Notes: a model not told the origin generated them from the sequence alone. DNA of 32,079 nt from Carnobacterium sp. (GCA_020431645.1 JAGQHW010000013.1:1-32079), one strand, 5' to 3'. Counted from the stretch's first letter, positions 1 through 9,804 are shown. A program made the numbers and translations.

Positions 1-17
1 TTTGCGAATCTTTACTA

Positions 18-860
18 CTAATAAGTGTTAACCATACTTTCACTAATAGCCCAAAGTTTACTAGCCACTTCTTTATCCTTTGATCGTTTTGATGATTCTA
101 TTGCACTATTTTTATAATAATACTTTCCAGTTAAGCCTTCTACTTCTTTTGAAGTAGATAAATAGACAGACGTACTAGCCGCTTTTTGAGCAGTTTGAAA
201 AAACGGTTGTAAACTTTGCATAATAACTTTACCAAATCCGGTATCTCTATTTACCGCAAAATTACTTTTAACTGTACCTGGATGCAAAGCATTTACTGTC
301 ACTCCGGTATTTTCTAACCGACGAGCTAACTCATATGTGAATAGGATATTCGCTAACTTAGATTGAGAGTACGCTTTTACCACATTCCATTTATGCTCTA
401 AATTGATATCTTCAAAATGCATCTTGCCAATCTTATGCGCTCCTGAAGCGACAACAACAATTCTTGCTGGAGTACTTTTTATTAATAAATCTAACAATAG
501 ATTTGTAAGCAAGAAGTGACCTAAATGATTGACTCCAAATTGTAATTCGTAACCGTTTTTTGTTTCGTGTCTACCTGGTAATAATACCCCAGCGTTATTC
601 ACCAAAACGTCTAATTTATCGTATTTACGTTTAAATAGGTCACAGAAATCTCTCACACTGTCTAAATTAGCGAGATCACAAATCATTAGTTTTACCGTAG
701 GATTCTTACTTATTTTTTTTATTTCTTTTAAAGCTTCTTCTCCTCTTGAACGATCACGACATACCATAACTACTTGTGCGTTCATTTTCGCTAACTCTAT
801 AGCTGTCCACTTACCCGTACCTGAATTAGCGCCTGTTACAATCACTACTTTATTTTCCAT
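18..860 (-). CDS. Short-chain dehydrogenase/reductase, retinol-dehydrogenase-like
   Basis: A classical SDR oxidoreductase of 280 residues, expected to use NAD(P)(H) in the cytosol; the substrate cannot be read from sequence. Visible motifs are the cofactor glycine motif TGANSGTG (residues 9-16), NNAG at 88-91, the structural Asn in NHLG (111), catalytic Ser139, and the YxxxK pair Tyr164/Lys168. The layout resembles the 'retinol dehydrogenase/WW-domain oxidoreductase-like' subgroup. Residue 15 is Thr where Ile or Leu is usual, and Trp18 follows, a small departure in the nucleotide-binding turn. The start is an ATG after AAGGAGTGA. It is the only gene here outside the conserved housekeeping block, separated from mutL by a strong terminator, so it is probably its own transcript and a lineage-specific neighbour. 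Confidence 0.85.
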   Translation of the reverse strand: MENKVVIVTGANSGTGKWTAIELAKMNAQVVMVCRDRSRGEEALKEIKKISKNPTVKLMICDLANLDSVRDFCDLFKRKYDKLDVLVNNAGVLLPGRHETKNGYELQFGVNHLGHFLLTNLLLDLLIKSTPARIVVVASGAHKIGKMHFEDINLEHKWNVVKAYSQSKLANILFTYELARRLENTGVTVNALHPGTVKSNFAVNRDTGFGKVIMQSLQPFFQTAQKAASTSVYLSTSKEVEGLTGKYYYKNSAIESSKRSKDKEVASKLWAISESMVNTY

Positions 861-914
861 ACGAAGTCACTCCTTCATTTTGATTTAATCTAAGACCAAT
901 TTATCTAACCTATT

Positions 915-930
915 TACTAACTAACTAGTA
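915..930. promoter_or_regulatory. Inverted repeat upstream of the SDR gene, possible operator
   Basis: The 16-bp element has TACTA/TAGTA arms around a 6-bp centre (ACTAAC) and lies about 55 bp upstream of the dehydrogenase start, where a promoter would sit. It looks like a small repressor site (TetR or MarR type would fit), but no regulator gene is visible and no confident -35/-10 pair was found. Inference only. Confidence 0.3.
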
Positions 931-998
931 CTCATTTTATTATTAAAAAGTAACGATTCATTATGAAGTAAAGTACGGTTTTTATTTAAATAAGAAAT

Positions 999-1044
999 AA
1001 CTCCTATTTTTATGTTTTGATAGATAAAACAAAAAATAGGAGTT
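999..1044 (-). terminator. Terminator downstream of mutL
   Basis: A long hairpin pairs AACTCCTATTTT with AAAATAGGAGTT and has an inner GTTTT/AAAAC helix. On the minus strand it is followed by a T-rich run, and on the plus strand by GCTTTT. It begins about 40 bases past the mutL stop and should end the ymdB-mutS-mutL transcript while insulating the dehydrogenase gene. Confidence 0.75.
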
Positions 1045-1082
1045 GCTTTTAATTTTCCAACGATTTTTTAGTTCCTGTCATC

Positions 1083-3038
1083 TTAATGAGAATCTTGAAT
1101 TCGTTTAAACATTTTTTCCATATCCTTATTCGTAAAACGAATCAATACAGGTCGACCATGAGGACAATTATAAGGATTTTTAGCCTTAGCTAAATCAGTT
1201 AATAATGAACGAGCTTCAGCGTCATTTAAATGATGATTTGCCTTTATAGATCCTTTGCAACTCATCATGATAGCTGTAGCTTCGCGGAACTTCGCTACGT
1301 TTACTGTCCCTTTTTCTAGCAATAAATCAACCAACTCTTTAGCTACTTGTTCTTCTGCTCCTTTATCAAACCAGATAGGATGGCTTCTTAATAAAAAACT
1401 ATTTTGTCCGAATGGTTCTAAATGAACCCCAATATCTTCAAGAGCTTGCTGATTTTCTTTAATTTTGATGGTATCACTATTGGGATAATCTAAAATAATT
1501 GGAACTAAAAGCTCTTGTAAATCCGTACTTACTTCACCAATCTTTTCACGAAAGTATTCATATTTAATTCTTTCTTGTGCTGCATGTTGGTCTAATATAT
1601 ACAGCCCTTCCTCATTTTGAGCAAATAAATAGGTCCCGTGCATTTGACCAATATATTCTAATGTAGGCAAATGAATGTCTTGAGAAGTAGATTTTTCATT
1701 GGCTTCCATTAATTTTTCAGCTGTTCGAAAATAGGATACCTGGTGTTCATGCGATGGGACATTCCTTGCTTTCTCATCTTTTACAGGTGTATTTTCTGAT
1801 TCATTTAAGACAAATACCTCTTCTTTTATCCTAGTTTCAACATCTACCTTACTTACTTCAGTCGCTTTCTGGCTATCACGAGCTACTACTTTTGGTGTAT
1901 TCCATCTGTCATCGTAGGACGCTATTTTTTCAGTTAACTGCCCTTGTTCTACTGGACGATTAGAAAATTCCAATTTTGTTTGTTCAGTAGCCTGATCCAT
2001 CACATCTCTTTTCTTTTTAAATGTCAGATTACTTAGCGCTTCAGGAATGAGCTGTTCTTTGCTTAAACAGTGGTAAATAGCAGATTCAATTAATGCCATC
2101 AATTCTTTTTCTTTACTAATTCTTATTTCTTGTTTAGTTGGATGGACATTCACATCCATTAATAATGGATCTGCTGTAATCTCGATGACAGCGATCGGAA
2201 ATCGACCAACCATGAGTTTTGAACGATAGCCAGCGATAATCGCTTTGTTTAATAAATAGTTTTTAATGTAACGTCCATTTATTATGATAGAAAGATAGTT
2301 CCGACTTGCTCTCGTCGTTTCCGGTAATGAGATATACCCGCTGATCTGAAAATCTAAATCCTTGCCTTCTATCTTTCTCATTTTTTTAGCTAGAGTAACA
2401 CCATAGATTCCTGCTAACGTTTGTTTTAAATCGCCATTGCCAGCAGTTCTCATCAATTGATTTTCATCATGAACCAACCTAAACGCAATACTAGGATGGC
2501 TTATCGCCAGTCTATTGACGATGTCTGTGATGTTGGCAAGTTCCGTTTGAATGGTTTTTACGTATTTCAATCGTGCCGGTGTATTAAAAAATAAATTCTC
2601 TACTGTTATAGTCGTTCCTTTCCTGGATTGAGCAGAACGTTTTTCTATTACTCTACCACCTTTTAAATAAATAAAAACTCCTTCTTGATCGCCGGTTGAC
2701 GATTCTAGTGTGACTTCAGAAACAGAAGCAATACTTGGCAAAGCTTCTCCTCTAAATCCTAATGTACGAATTCTAAATAGATCATCTCGTGAATAAATTT
2801 TACTAGTCGCGTGTCGCTTAAAAGCATTCACTACTTCTTCTGTAGGGATTCCTTCACCATTATCGATAAGTTTAATCTTTTTAAGTCCAGCTTCTTCAAT
2901 TAATATATCTATTTGTGTACTTCCAGCATCAATTGCATTTTCAATTAGCTCTTTCACAACTGAAGCAGGTCGCTCAATTACTTCTCCAGCCGCTATTTGA
3001 TTTGTTAATAGTTCAGAAAGTTCTTGAATTTTTGCCAT
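1083..3038 (-). CDS. mutL: DNA mismatch repair protein MutL
   Basis: MutL couples mismatch recognition by MutS to strand removal. The 651-residue protein has the N-terminal GHKL ATPase: ELIENAIDAGS near 30-40, DNGEGI at 59-64 and GFRGEAL at 94-100. A variable, charged linker spans about 340-455. The C-terminal dimerisation domain carries the endonuclease motif DQHAAQERIKYE (483-494), with SCKGSIKA (593-600) and CPHGRP (625-630) completing the metal site. This is therefore a nicking MutL, typical of bacteria lacking MutH. The ATG follows GAAAGGAAC and lies 24 bases after the mutS stop, so the two genes are almost certainly co-transcribed. Length and motifs are complete. Confidence 0.97.
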   Translation of the reverse strand: MAKIQELSELLTNQIAAGEVIERPASVVKELIENAIDAGSTQIDILIEEAGLKKIKLIDNGEGIPTEEVVNAFKRHATSKIYSRDDLFRIRTLGFRGEALPSIASVSEVTLESSTGDQEGVFIYLKGGRVIEKRSAQSRKGTTITVENLFFNTPARLKYVKTIQTELANITDIVNRLAISHPSIAFRLVHDENQLMRTAGNGDLKQTLAGIYGVTLAKKMRKIEGKDLDFQISGYISLPETTRASRNYLSIIINGRYIKNYLLNKAIIAGYRSKLMVGRFPIAVIEITADPLLMDVNVHPTKQEIRISKEKELMALIESAIYHCLSKEQLIPEALSNLTFKKKRDVMDQATEQTKLEFSNRPVEQGQLTEKIASYDDRWNTPKVVARDSQKATEVSKVDVETRIKEEVFVLNESENTPVKDEKARNVPSHEHQVSYFRTAEKLMEANEKSTSQDIHLPTLEYIGQMHGTYLFAQNEEGLYILDQHAAQERIKYEYFREKIGEVSTDLQELLVPIILDYPNSDTIKIKENQQALEDIGVHLEPFGQNSFLLRSHPIWFDKGAEEQVAKELVDLLLEKGTVNVAKFREATAIMMSCKGSIKANHHLNDAEARSLLTDLAKAKNPYNCPHGRPVLIRFTNKDMEKMFKRIQDSH

Positions 3039-3062
3039 TTTTTCTGTTCCTTTCTGTCTCTT

Positions 3063-5672
3063 TTAGCTTAATTGTCGTTGTAATTCATCTAAGATAGTTA
3101 AAGCTTCTAAAGGAGTAATCGTTAATACATTTATTTCAGCTAACGCTTTTACTATAGAAACTTCTTTCTCGTTTGCGAGTCCAAACAAAGAAAGCTGTTC
3201 GTCTTTTTCTACTGTCTTATTTTTTTGAGACACGATGTTTTTCGTCTCTTTTGTTTCTTGAACGGTTGCTTCTAACACCCATTCTTCTTTTTTTTCAAGT
3301 CGCTCTAAAATAGTAGCTGCTCTGGTTAATAAGTCTGTCGGTAACCCAGCTAACTTAGCAACATGTATCCCATAACTTTTATCAGCAGCTCCTGGTAGCA
3401 TCTTGTGTAAAAAGATTAATTCGCCATCTTCTTCTATTGCTCCTACATGTGTATTGACTAAGCCTTTTAACTCTTGATCTAAGACCGTTAACTCATGATA
3501 ATGAGTAGAGAACAATGTTTTTCCATGTACATGATTATGAATATACTCGATAATCGCTTCCGCTAAAGCCATACCGTCGAATGTTGCTGTTCCTCTACCG
3601 ATTTCATCAAATAAAATTAAACTGTGTTTAGTCGCATGGCGTAACGCTTGATTGGCTTCTATCATTTCGACCATAAATGTACTCTGGCCAGAGATTAAAT
3701 CATCTGCTGCTCCAATCCGAGTGAAAATCCGGTCAAATATCGGTAATTGTGCTGATTGTGCTGGAACAAAGCAACCCATTTGAGCCATAATGACTGTTAA
3801 GGCCAGCTGACGCATGTAGGTGCTCTTGCCAGACATGTTTGGTCCAGTTATTAACATGATCTCTGTCTGCTCATCCATTTCAACGCTATTGGGTACATAA
3901 GTTTGTTGACCCAATACCTTCTCTACAACAGGGTGTCTACCATCTTTCAGCACCAGTTCTCTACTATCATAAGTTAATAGTGGTCTCACATAATGATATT
4001 TCTCGCTGATTGTAGCAAAGCTTTGTAGGACATCAATCGTCGCTACCGTCTTAGCCAATAATTGAAGTCTATCAATGTATTGTTTAACTTCATCTCTTAC
4101 TTTGGTAAATAACTCATATTCTAAAGCTAGAGACTTTTCTTCTGCTTCCAGAATCAATGTCTCTTTTTCTTTTAATTCAGGAGTAATGAATCGTTCCGCA
4201 TTAGCCAACGTTTGTTTGCGCTCATAGAGTCCTTCAGGAAGGTTAGCCAAATTAGATTTAGTGATTTCAATGTAATAACCAAATACACGATTGTATCCAA
4301 TTTTTAACGTTCTTATTCCTGTTTTTTGCCGCTCTTGCGCTTCTAGTTGAGCAATCCATTGCTTGCCGTTACGCATAGCATCTCGGTAAAGATCCAATTG
4401 TTCATCGTATCCGTCTTTAATAACGTTCCCGTCTTTTAGCGAAAGCGGTGCATCTACATGAACTGCTCGCTCTATTAAATCCACAACTTCAGGGACATCA
4501 TCTAGATGAGTGATTAAGTTATCCCATTCACCTTTGTTCATTAAGGCAATTATTTGTTTCAAAAGTGGTATTTGTGATAAGGAGGTTTTTAATTGAAGCA
4601 AATCTCGGCCATTAACATTCCCAAAAGCTACTCTGCCAGCTAGACGTTCCAAATCATATACTCTTGTTAGGGCCTCGTTTAAATCAGTCCGCTCAAAGAA
4701 ATGATTAATTAATCTTTCAACCACATCTTGACGTTCTTTTATAGGTTTTTCTTGTATTAGAGGACGATCAATCCATTGCTTTATTAATCGGCCACCCATA
4801 GCTGTTTTTGTTTCATCTAAAAGCCAAAGCAACGTTCCTTTTTTTTGACCTGTTCTAATAGAAGAGGCCAATTCTAAGTTATGTTTTGAATAGTGATCCA
4901 TTTTCAAAAAATGTTCTGGAATGTAGACCTCTGCTTTTTGTAAATGAGATAAACTTCTTTTTTGTGTGATAGTTAAATAAGATACTAATATTTTTATGGC
5001 TGAAAGAATTTCTTTATTCTCTACTTCAGTCGTTAAATAAGATAAAGACGCATTTTCTCCACTACTTTGCTGCGTGGAAATCATTACACCTAATTTAGTT
5101 TGTAACTCTATTTGTAACTCTACCTGTTTTGCTTCTTCAAAAACCACTTCTTTTGTCTTTAATCCACTTAATTCATTAATCACTTCTTCTACAGAAGTTA
5201 ATTGAGTCGCCTTCAATTCTCCTGTGCTTAGATCAGCATAGGCAAGGTTGAACTGATTTGTATCTGTCACAGATAAGGCAGCTAAATAATTGTTGGATTT
5301 TGCATCCATCTTTTTTGATTCTATAGCCGTTCCAGGTGTAATCAATTGGACAACTTCGCGTTTAACCATCCCTTTAGCCATTTTTGCGTCTTCTACTTGC
5401 TCACAGATAGCTACCTTGTAGCCTTTTTCAATTAACACATCAATGTATCCTCTGGCTGCATGATAAGGTACTCCACACATCGGTATCGGATTCTCTGCAT
5501 TACGATTACGACTAGTCAGCGTAACTTCTAATAGTTGAGAAGCTTTTATTGCATCTTCGTTAAACATCTCATAGAAATCACCTAAGCGATAAAATAAAAA
5601 TGCATCTGGGTATTGTTTTTTGATTCCTAAATATTGTACCATCATAGGTGTATGCTCTGTTTTTTGTGACAT
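3063..5672 (-). CDS. mutS: DNA mismatch repair protein MutS
   Basis: MutS binds mismatches and small loops and recruits MutL. The protein is 869 residues, normal for MutS1. The N-terminal domain has the mismatch-probing Phe-x-Glu in GDFYEMF (Phe33, Glu35). Connector, lever and clamp regions follow. The C-terminal ABC-type ATPase has Walker [10 protein letters not shown] (610-618), Walker B with signature in [11 protein letters not shown] (about 685-695), and FSTHYHEL (721-728). A linker rich in Lys and Glu (about 770-830) precedes the helix-turn-helix dimerisation tail. The ATG is preceded by AAAGGAAA. It sits 45 bases downstream of ymdB and 24 upstream of mutL, with no terminator between, so it belongs to a ymdB-mutS-mutL operon. 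Confidence 0.97.
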   Translation of the reverse strand: MSQKTEHTPMMVQYLGIKKQYPDAFLFYRLGDFYEMFNEDAIKASQLLEVTLTSRNRNAENPIPMCGVPYHAARGYIDVLIEKGYKVAICEQVEDAKMAKGMVKREVVQLITPGTAIESKKMDAKSNNYLAALSVTDTNQFNLAYADLSTGELKATQLTSVEEVINELSGLKTKEVVFEEAKQVELQIELQTKLGVMISTQQSSGENASLSYLTTEVENKEILSAIKILVSYLTITQKRSLSHLQKAEVYIPEHFLKMDHYSKHNLELASSIRTGQKKGTLLWLLDETKTAMGGRLIKQWIDRPLIQEKPIKERQDVVERLINHFFERTDLNEALTRVYDLERLAGRVAFGNVNGRDLLQLKTSLSQIPLLKQIIALMNKGEWDNLITHLDDVPEVVDLIERAVHVDAPLSLKDGNVIKDGYDEQLDLYRDAMRNGKQWIAQLEAQERQKTGIRTLKIGYNRVFGYYIEITKSNLANLPEGLYERKQTLANAERFITPELKEKETLILEAEEKSLALEYELFTKVRDEVKQYIDRLQLLAKTVATIDVLQSFATISEKYHYVRPLLTYDSRELVLKDGRHPVVEKVLGQQTYVPNSVEMDEQTEIMLITGPNMSGKSTYMRQLALTVIMAQMGCFVPAQSAQLPIFDRIFTRIGAADDLISGQSTFMVEMIEANQALRHATKHSLILFDEIGRGTATFDGMALAEAIIEYIHNHVHGKTLFSTHYHELTVLDQELKGLVNTHVGAIEEDGELIFLHKMLPGAADKSYGIHVAKLAGLPTDLLTRAATILERLEKKEEWVLEATVQETKETKNIVSQKNKTVEKDEQLSLFGLANEKEVSIVKALAEINVLTITPLEALTILDELQRQLS

Positions 5673-5717
5673 GCTTATTTCCTTTCTTACTTTTTTATTT
5701 TTAGTAGGCCCTATTGT

Positions 5718-6521
5718 TTAAAAATCATTACCAAATGGGCGATCATCATTTATAACGATATTTTCAATTTTTTTTGCTGCTCCAGTTGTATCATCAATCT
5801 CTATAAAGCAACCGGATAATAATTTACGTCCTTCTTTAGGTACCTCAAATCGTGTTGGCATTTGAGTTAAAAAGCGATTAATAACTGCCTCACGTCGCAT
5901 TCCTAATATTTCGTCATATGGACCTGTCATTCCTACATCAGTTAAGTAAGCTGTACCCGCTGGTAAAATGCGAGCATCATTTGTTTGTACATGGGTATGT
6001 GTGCCGACCACTGCAGAAACTCTGCCATCTAAGTACCATCCCATTGCTTGTTTTTCACTAGTTGTTTCAGCGTGAAAATCAACAAAAATCAAAGGGGTCC
6101 TTTGACTTGCTTCTTCGACTAACTCATCTGCTTTTCTAAATGGATCGTCTACATCAGACATAAATACTCGTCCAATTAAATTAATAACAGCTAATTCTAA
6201 TTGATTGACTTTTATATAGGCAATACCGTTGCCAGGTGTTCCTTCAGGATAATTAGCTGGACGAATCATTTTTTTAGCTTCATTAATAAATTCAAAAATT
6301 TCTCGGTTATCCCATGTATGATTTCCCATCGTAACGATATCTACTCCATCTTGAAGAAACCCTTTATAAATTTTTTCGGTAATGCCTCTTCCAGCTGCTG
6401 CATTTTCGCCATTTAAAATAGTAACTTGCGGTTTGTATTGTTGTTTTAATTTGTGCAGTTGATCATGTACCATTTCTCGTCCCATTGATCCTACAACATC
6501 TCCGATAAATAATAGTCTCAT
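5718..6521 (-). CDS. ymdB: YmdB-family metallophosphoesterase (cyclic nucleotide phosphodiesterase)
   Basis: This is a 267-residue member of the YmdB/TIGR00282 calcineurin-like family. In Bacillus the homologue hydrolyses 2',3'- and 3',5'-cyclic nucleotides and affects biofilm and RNA-turnover phenotypes. Metal ligands are visible in order: Asp8 (GDVVG), Glu39-Asn40 (NGEN), Asn67-His68 (GNHTWDN), His150 (DFHAETTSEK) and the GTHTH motif (His175, His177). The protein is cytosolic with no signal peptide. It lies directly downstream of rny, as in Bacillus and Listeria, which suggests a functional link to RNase Y, but a strong terminator separates them here. The ATG follows GAAGAGGCAATAGG. It has its own probable promoter and reads into mutS. 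Confidence 0.93.
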   Translation of the reverse strand: MRLLFIGDVVGSMGREMVHDQLHKLKQQYKPQVTILNGENAAAGRGITEKIYKGFLQDGVDIVTMGNHTWDNREIFEFINEAKKMIRPANYPEGTPGNGIAYIKVNQLELAVINLIGRVFMSDVDDPFRKADELVEEASQRTPLIFVDFHAETTSEKQAMGWYLDGRVSAVVGTHTHVQTNDARILPAGTAYLTDVGMTGPYDEILGMRREAVINRFLTQMPTRFEVPKEGRKLLSGCFIEIDDTTGAAKKIENIVINDDRPFGNDF

Positions 6522-6557
6522 CCTATTGCCTCTTCTCTAGATAATTACATTCAACCC

Positions 6558-6566
6558 ATTTTAACA
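6558..6566 (-). promoter_or_regulatory. Probable extended -10 promoter for ymdB-mutS-mutL
   Basis: On the minus strand TGT-TAAAAT forms an extended -10, about 37 bases before the ymdB start. No convincing -35 is visible at the usual distance. It is the best candidate between the rny terminator and ymdB. Confidence 0.45.
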
Positions 6567-6631
6567 ATAATTTGCAGTAAAGAAAAGCAGCGAAATACTA
6601 TCGTTAACCCTTTCTTAATTTTTTAATGATA

Positions 6632-6676
6632 AAAAAGATACGAAACGAATATGTATTACTCGTTTCGTATCTTTTT
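6632..6676 (-). terminator. Terminator of rny
   Basis: A perfect 17-bp inverted repeat (AAAAAGATACGAAACGA and its complement) encloses an 11-base loop and is flanked by A and T tracts on both sides. It starts about 18 bases after the rny stop. The symmetrical tracts would let it work in both directions. Confidence 0.9.
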
Positions 6677-6694
6677 ATTTTTTTTTAGAGTCAA

Positions 6695-8254
6695 CTATTT
6701 TGCGTACTCTACTGCTCGTATTTCACGAATAACCGTTACTTTGATGTGTCCTGGATAATCTAACTCATCCTCAATCATATTACGAACATCCCGGGCTAAA
6801 CTAATCGCTTCTAAATCATCAACTGAATCCGGTTTAACCATAATTCTTATTTCACGTCCTGCTTGAATGGCATAGCTTTGTTCTACACCTTCGAAACTAT
6901 TAGAAATACTTTCTAACTTTTCAAGACGATGAATATAATTTTCAAGTGACTCACTTCTGGCTCCAGGTCTTGCAGCAGATAGAGCATCTGAAGCTGCAAC
7001 TAAGACAGAAATAACTGAAGTAGCTTCTACGTCCCCGTGATGAGAGGCAATTGCGTTAATCACTGTTTCATTTTCTTTATAACGTATGGCAATTTCTGCA
7101 CCAATTTCTACATGTGAACCTTCTACTTCGTGGTCTAGTGCCTTGCCAATATCATGAAGTAATCCTGCACGTTTAGCTAACGTTACATCTTCTCCTAATT
7201 CAGCAGCAAGTACTCCCGCCAACTTAGCAACTTCAATCGAATGTTGCAAGACATTTTGTCCGTAACTGGTTCTAAAACGCAAGCGTCCTAGTATTTTCAT
7301 GATATCAGGATGAATCGAATGTACTCCAACTTCGAATGTCGCTTGTTCACCAATTTCGCGAATTCGTTCGTCCATTTCTTTACGTGATTTCTCAACCATT
7401 TCCTCAATACGAGCAGGATGAATCCTGCCATCTTGAATGAGCTTTTCAAGTGTCATACGAGCGATTTCACGACGAATCGGATCAAATCCACTTAAAATAA
7501 CTGCTTCTGGTGTATCGTCAATAATTAAATCAATCCCAGTCAACGTTTCAAGAGCACGTATATTTCGACCCTCACGTCCAATAATTCGGCCTTTCATCTC
7601 ATCGTTAGGTAGAGAAACGACAGAAACTGTAGACTCAGAGACTTGATCTGCAGCACTTCTTTGAATCGCTAGAGCAATCAAATCTCGTGCACGACGGTCT
7701 CCTTCTTCTTTTGCTTTCTCTTCAGAATGTTTTACCATAACTGCAAGTTCATGAGACAATTGTTCTTCTGTTTCTTCTATGATAATCTGTTTAGCATCTT
7801 CTCGTGAAAGAGCGGCTACGTTTTCTAATTCTATTTCTTGTTGTTCAACTAATTTTCTTGCTTGGCTCTCCAAATCGTCTAGTAATTGTTGCTTTGAACT
7901 TAATTTTTCTTCTTTTGCTTCAAGTGTCCGCTCACGTTTTTCTAAGCTATCGTTTTTACGGTCAATATTATCTTCACGCTGCACCAACCGATTTTCTTGT
8001 CTTAGAATCTCATTTCTTCTTTCTTTCAGCTCAGTTTCAATTTCAGTTCTATATTTGTAGTTTTCGTCCCTCGCTTCTAACATCGCTTCCTTTTTCATGG
8101 TTTCTGCTTCTCTTTGCGCTTCATCCAATATTCCAGTTGCAGTGTTTCTAGCACCAACCAATTCTTTTTCATGTTTCGATTTTCGGATGACATATCCTAC
8201 AAAAATACCAACAATTAAAGTAACGATAGCGAAGGCTATACTGTTAAAATTCAT
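6695..8254 (-). CDS. rny: Ribonuclease Y
   Basis: Membrane-anchored endoribonuclease that starts decay and processing of many Gram-positive mRNAs. The 519-residue protein has an N-terminal membrane segment (about 5-22), then a long charged coiled coil (about 30-200). A KH RNA-binding domain includes GREGRN (226-231), and the HD catalytic domain includes LLHDIGK (His367-Asp368) and a following ASHHGD motif. The order and length are standard for RNase Y. The ATG is preceded by GGAGGTGGAAGA. The gene is monocistronic by structure: a consensus promoter and a leader of about 120 bases lie upstream, and a strong terminator follows. It lies between recA and ymdB as in Bacillus and Listeria. Confidence 0.97.
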   Translation of the reverse strand: MNFNSIAFAIVTLIVGIFVGYVIRKSKHEKELVGARNTATGILDEAQREAETMKKEAMLEARDENYKYRTEIETELKERRNEILRQENRLVQREDNIDRKNDSLEKRERTLEAKEEKLSSKQQLLDDLESQARKLVEQQEIELENVAALSREDAKQIIIEETEEQLSHELAVMVKHSEEKAKEEGDRRARDLIALAIQRSAADQVSESTVSVVSLPNDEMKGRIIGREGRNIRALETLTGIDLIIDDTPEAVILSGFDPIRREIARMTLEKLIQDGRIHPARIEEMVEKSRKEMDERIREIGEQATFEVGVHSIHPDIMKILGRLRFRTSYGQNVLQHSIEVAKLAGVLAAELGEDVTLAKRAGLLHDIGKALDHEVEGSHVEIGAEIAIRYKENETVINAIASHHGDVEATSVISVLVAASDALSAARPGARSESLENYIHRLEKLESISNSFEGVEQSYAIQAGREIRIMVKPDSVDDLEAISLARDVRNMIEDELDYPGHIKVTVIREIRAVEYAK

Positions 8255-8383
8255 TCTTCCACCTCCGTATCTTATTTAATTCATCTTTTCCTGTTTATCA
8301 ATTATTAATTATCTGGTAGTACTCTCTACTTTTCCACCAACAAAACCTATCTATTATCTAAAGATAAAATAAAGGTTACCTTA

Positions 8384-8412
8384 ATTTTAATTGTCTACAC
8401 TAGACATGTCAA
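8384..8412 (-). promoter_or_regulatory. rny promoter (TTGACA-17-TAAAAT)
   Basis: On the minus strand a perfect -35 TTGACA (8407-8412) is separated by 17 bases from TAAAAT (8384-8389). Transcription should start near 8377, giving a leader of about 120 bases before rny. This accounts for the otherwise gene-free stretch 8255-8562, which also holds the recA terminator at 8508-8546. The leader contains a short palindrome TTATCT-AA-AGATAA (8354-8367); I recognise no riboswitch there. Confidence 0.8.
8392..8406. repeat. Inverted repeat inside the rny promoter spacer
   Basis: TGTCTA and TAGACA flank a 3-base centre exactly between the -35 and -10 of the rny promoter. The adjoining GACATGTC (8403-8410) is itself an 8-bp palindrome that overlaps the -35. 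Position and symmetry suggest a repressor operator; no factor can be named. Confidence 0.5.
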
Positions 8413-8507
8413 CTGAATAATAACTTTTAGGGCTGATTACGCTGTTTTTGTCTATAAAACAAGACAAATATCTTTTTTAGTCTCTATTTCTACCTCTTTT
8501 TTTCCTC

Positions 8508-8546
8508 AAAAAAAAAGCTAAAAGGAATTATGTTCTTTTAGCTTTT
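8508..8546 (-). terminator. Terminator of recA
   Basis: A perfect 12-bp stem (AAAAGCTAAAAG with CTTTTAGCTTTT) has a 10-base loop and, on the minus strand, runs into about nine T residues. It starts 17 bases after the recA stop. Confidence 0.92.
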
Positions 8547-8562
8547 AAATAATTAAGAAATT

Positions 8563-9642
8563 TTATTTTTCTTCTGTCGAAATTGATTTATCTTTTTTTT
8601 CTGGAGTTGCATCAGTTTTCTTTTTTTCAGTTTCTTCGGTTTCTTCTGTCGCATCACCTATACCATAGGCTGCACGTACTTTTTTCTCTATTTCGGCTCT
8701 TAATTCAGGATGATCTAAGAAATAGCGTTTTGCATTTTCACGTCCTTGACCAATTCTTTCACCTTCATAAGAATACCAAGCTCCTGCTTTATCAATGATG
8801 TCTTTTTCTGACCCCATATCTACGAGTTCACCAACTTGAGAAATACCTTCCCCATACATAATATCAACTTCTGCTACTCTAAACGGCGGAGCCACTTTAT
8901 TTTTTACGACTTTTATTTTCGTGCGGTTTCCCACAATATCTGTTCCTTGCTTAATTTGTTCTGCACGTCTTACTTCTAAACGAATAGTTGCATAAAATTT
9001 AAGAGCACGACCACCTGGTGTTATTTCAGGATTACCAAACATAACTCCTACTTTTTCACGAATTTGATTGATGAACAAAGCAATTGTTTTTGTTTTATTA
9101 ATTGAACCAGATAATTTTCGAAGAGCTTGAGACATCAAGCGTGCTTGCAAACCTACGTGGCTGTCTCCCATTTCGCCTTCAATTTCTGCACGAGGAACTA
9201 ATGCCGCTACTGAATCAATAACAACAATGTCTACAGCTCCACTTGAAACTAATGCATCGGCAATTTCTAATCCTTGTTCGCCTGTATCAGGTTGTGATAA
9301 AAGCAACTCATCAATGTCTACTCCTAATGCTGCTGCATACTTAGGATCCAATGCATTTTCAGCATCGATAAACGCAGCTATTCCGCCTTGTTTTTGAACT
9401 TCTGCTACTGCATGCAATGCAACCGTTGTTTTACCTGAACTTTCTGGTCCATACACTTCTATAATTCTTCCTCTTGGAAAGCCGCCTACCCCTAATGCTA
9501 CATCTAATGCTAATGAGCCACTTGGAATAGTTGAAATACGAGTGTCAACTTTTTCTCCTAACTTCATGACTGAGCCTTTACCAAAATTTTTCTCAATTTT
9601 TTTCAATGCTAATTCTAGCGCTTGCTTACGATCTTCTGCCAT
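8563..9642 (-). CDS. recA: Recombinase RecA
   Basis: RecA forms filaments on single-stranded DNA for homologous recombination and triggers LexA self-cleavage in the SOS response. The 359-residue protein has Walker A GPESSGKT (65-72), Walker B around [12 protein letters not shown], the L2-region segment with [17 protein letters not shown], and a standard core to about residue 325. The C-terminal tail is rich in Glu, Lys and Thr and variable, as is usual. The ATG follows GGGGGATATAAA. The upstream 162 bases contain a LexA-type box and a good promoter, and a strong terminator follows, so it can be expressed alone. Read-through from cinA is also possible because no terminator lies between them. 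Confidence 0.98.
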   Translation of the reverse strand: MAEDRKQALELALKKIEKNFGKGSVMKLGEKVDTRISTIPSGSLALDVALGVGGFPRGRIIEVYGPESSGKTTVALHAVAEVQKQGGIAAFIDAENALDPKYAAALGVDIDELLLSQPDTGEQGLEIADALVSSGAVDIVVIDSVAALVPRAEIEGEMGDSHVGLQARLMSQALRKLSGSINKTKTIALFINQIREKVGVMFGNPEITPGGRALKFYATIRLEVRRAEQIKQGTDIVGNRTKIKVVKNKVAPPFRVAEVDIMYGEGISQVGELVDMGSEKDIIDKAGAWYSYEGERIGQGRENAKRYFLDHPELRAEIEKKVRAAYGIGDATEETEETEKKKTDATPEKKDKSISTEEK

Positions 9643-9722
9643 TTTATATCCCCCTAGACTTTCTATTCAATCCTTTTTATTTTATCTAATTAGTTATTAT
9701 TTTTATCCGTATCACACCATCT

Positions 9723-9751
9723 ATCATACTTTCTTTTTTCATAAAATGCAA
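9723..9751 (-). promoter_or_regulatory. recA promoter (TTGCAT-17-TATGAT)
   Basis: On the minus strand TTGCAT (9746-9751) and TATGAT (9723-9728) are 17 bases apart, about 80 bases before the recA start. The LexA box lies 8 bases upstream of the -35. Confidence 0.75.
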
Positions 9752-9759
9752 GAAAAAAG

Positions 9760-9773
9760 CGAACAAACATTCG
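9760..9773 (-). promoter_or_regulatory. LexA (DinR) SOS box of recA
   Basis: The minus strand reads CGAATGTTTGTTCG. This fits the Gram-positive SOS box (CGAAC-N4-GTTCG type) with one half-site variation, CGAAT, as I recall for the Bacillus recA box. Its location just upstream of the recA -35 supports LexA control of recA. Confidence 0.82.
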
Positions 9774-9804
9774 GTATGATTTTAATGCTATTTTTCAAAC
9801 TAGA

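Noticed and set aside
7779-8151. Two open frames on the plus strand opposite the rny coiled coil
   Set aside because: Ser/Phe-rich complement of Glu/Lys/Arg-rich coiled-coil codons; no start signals.
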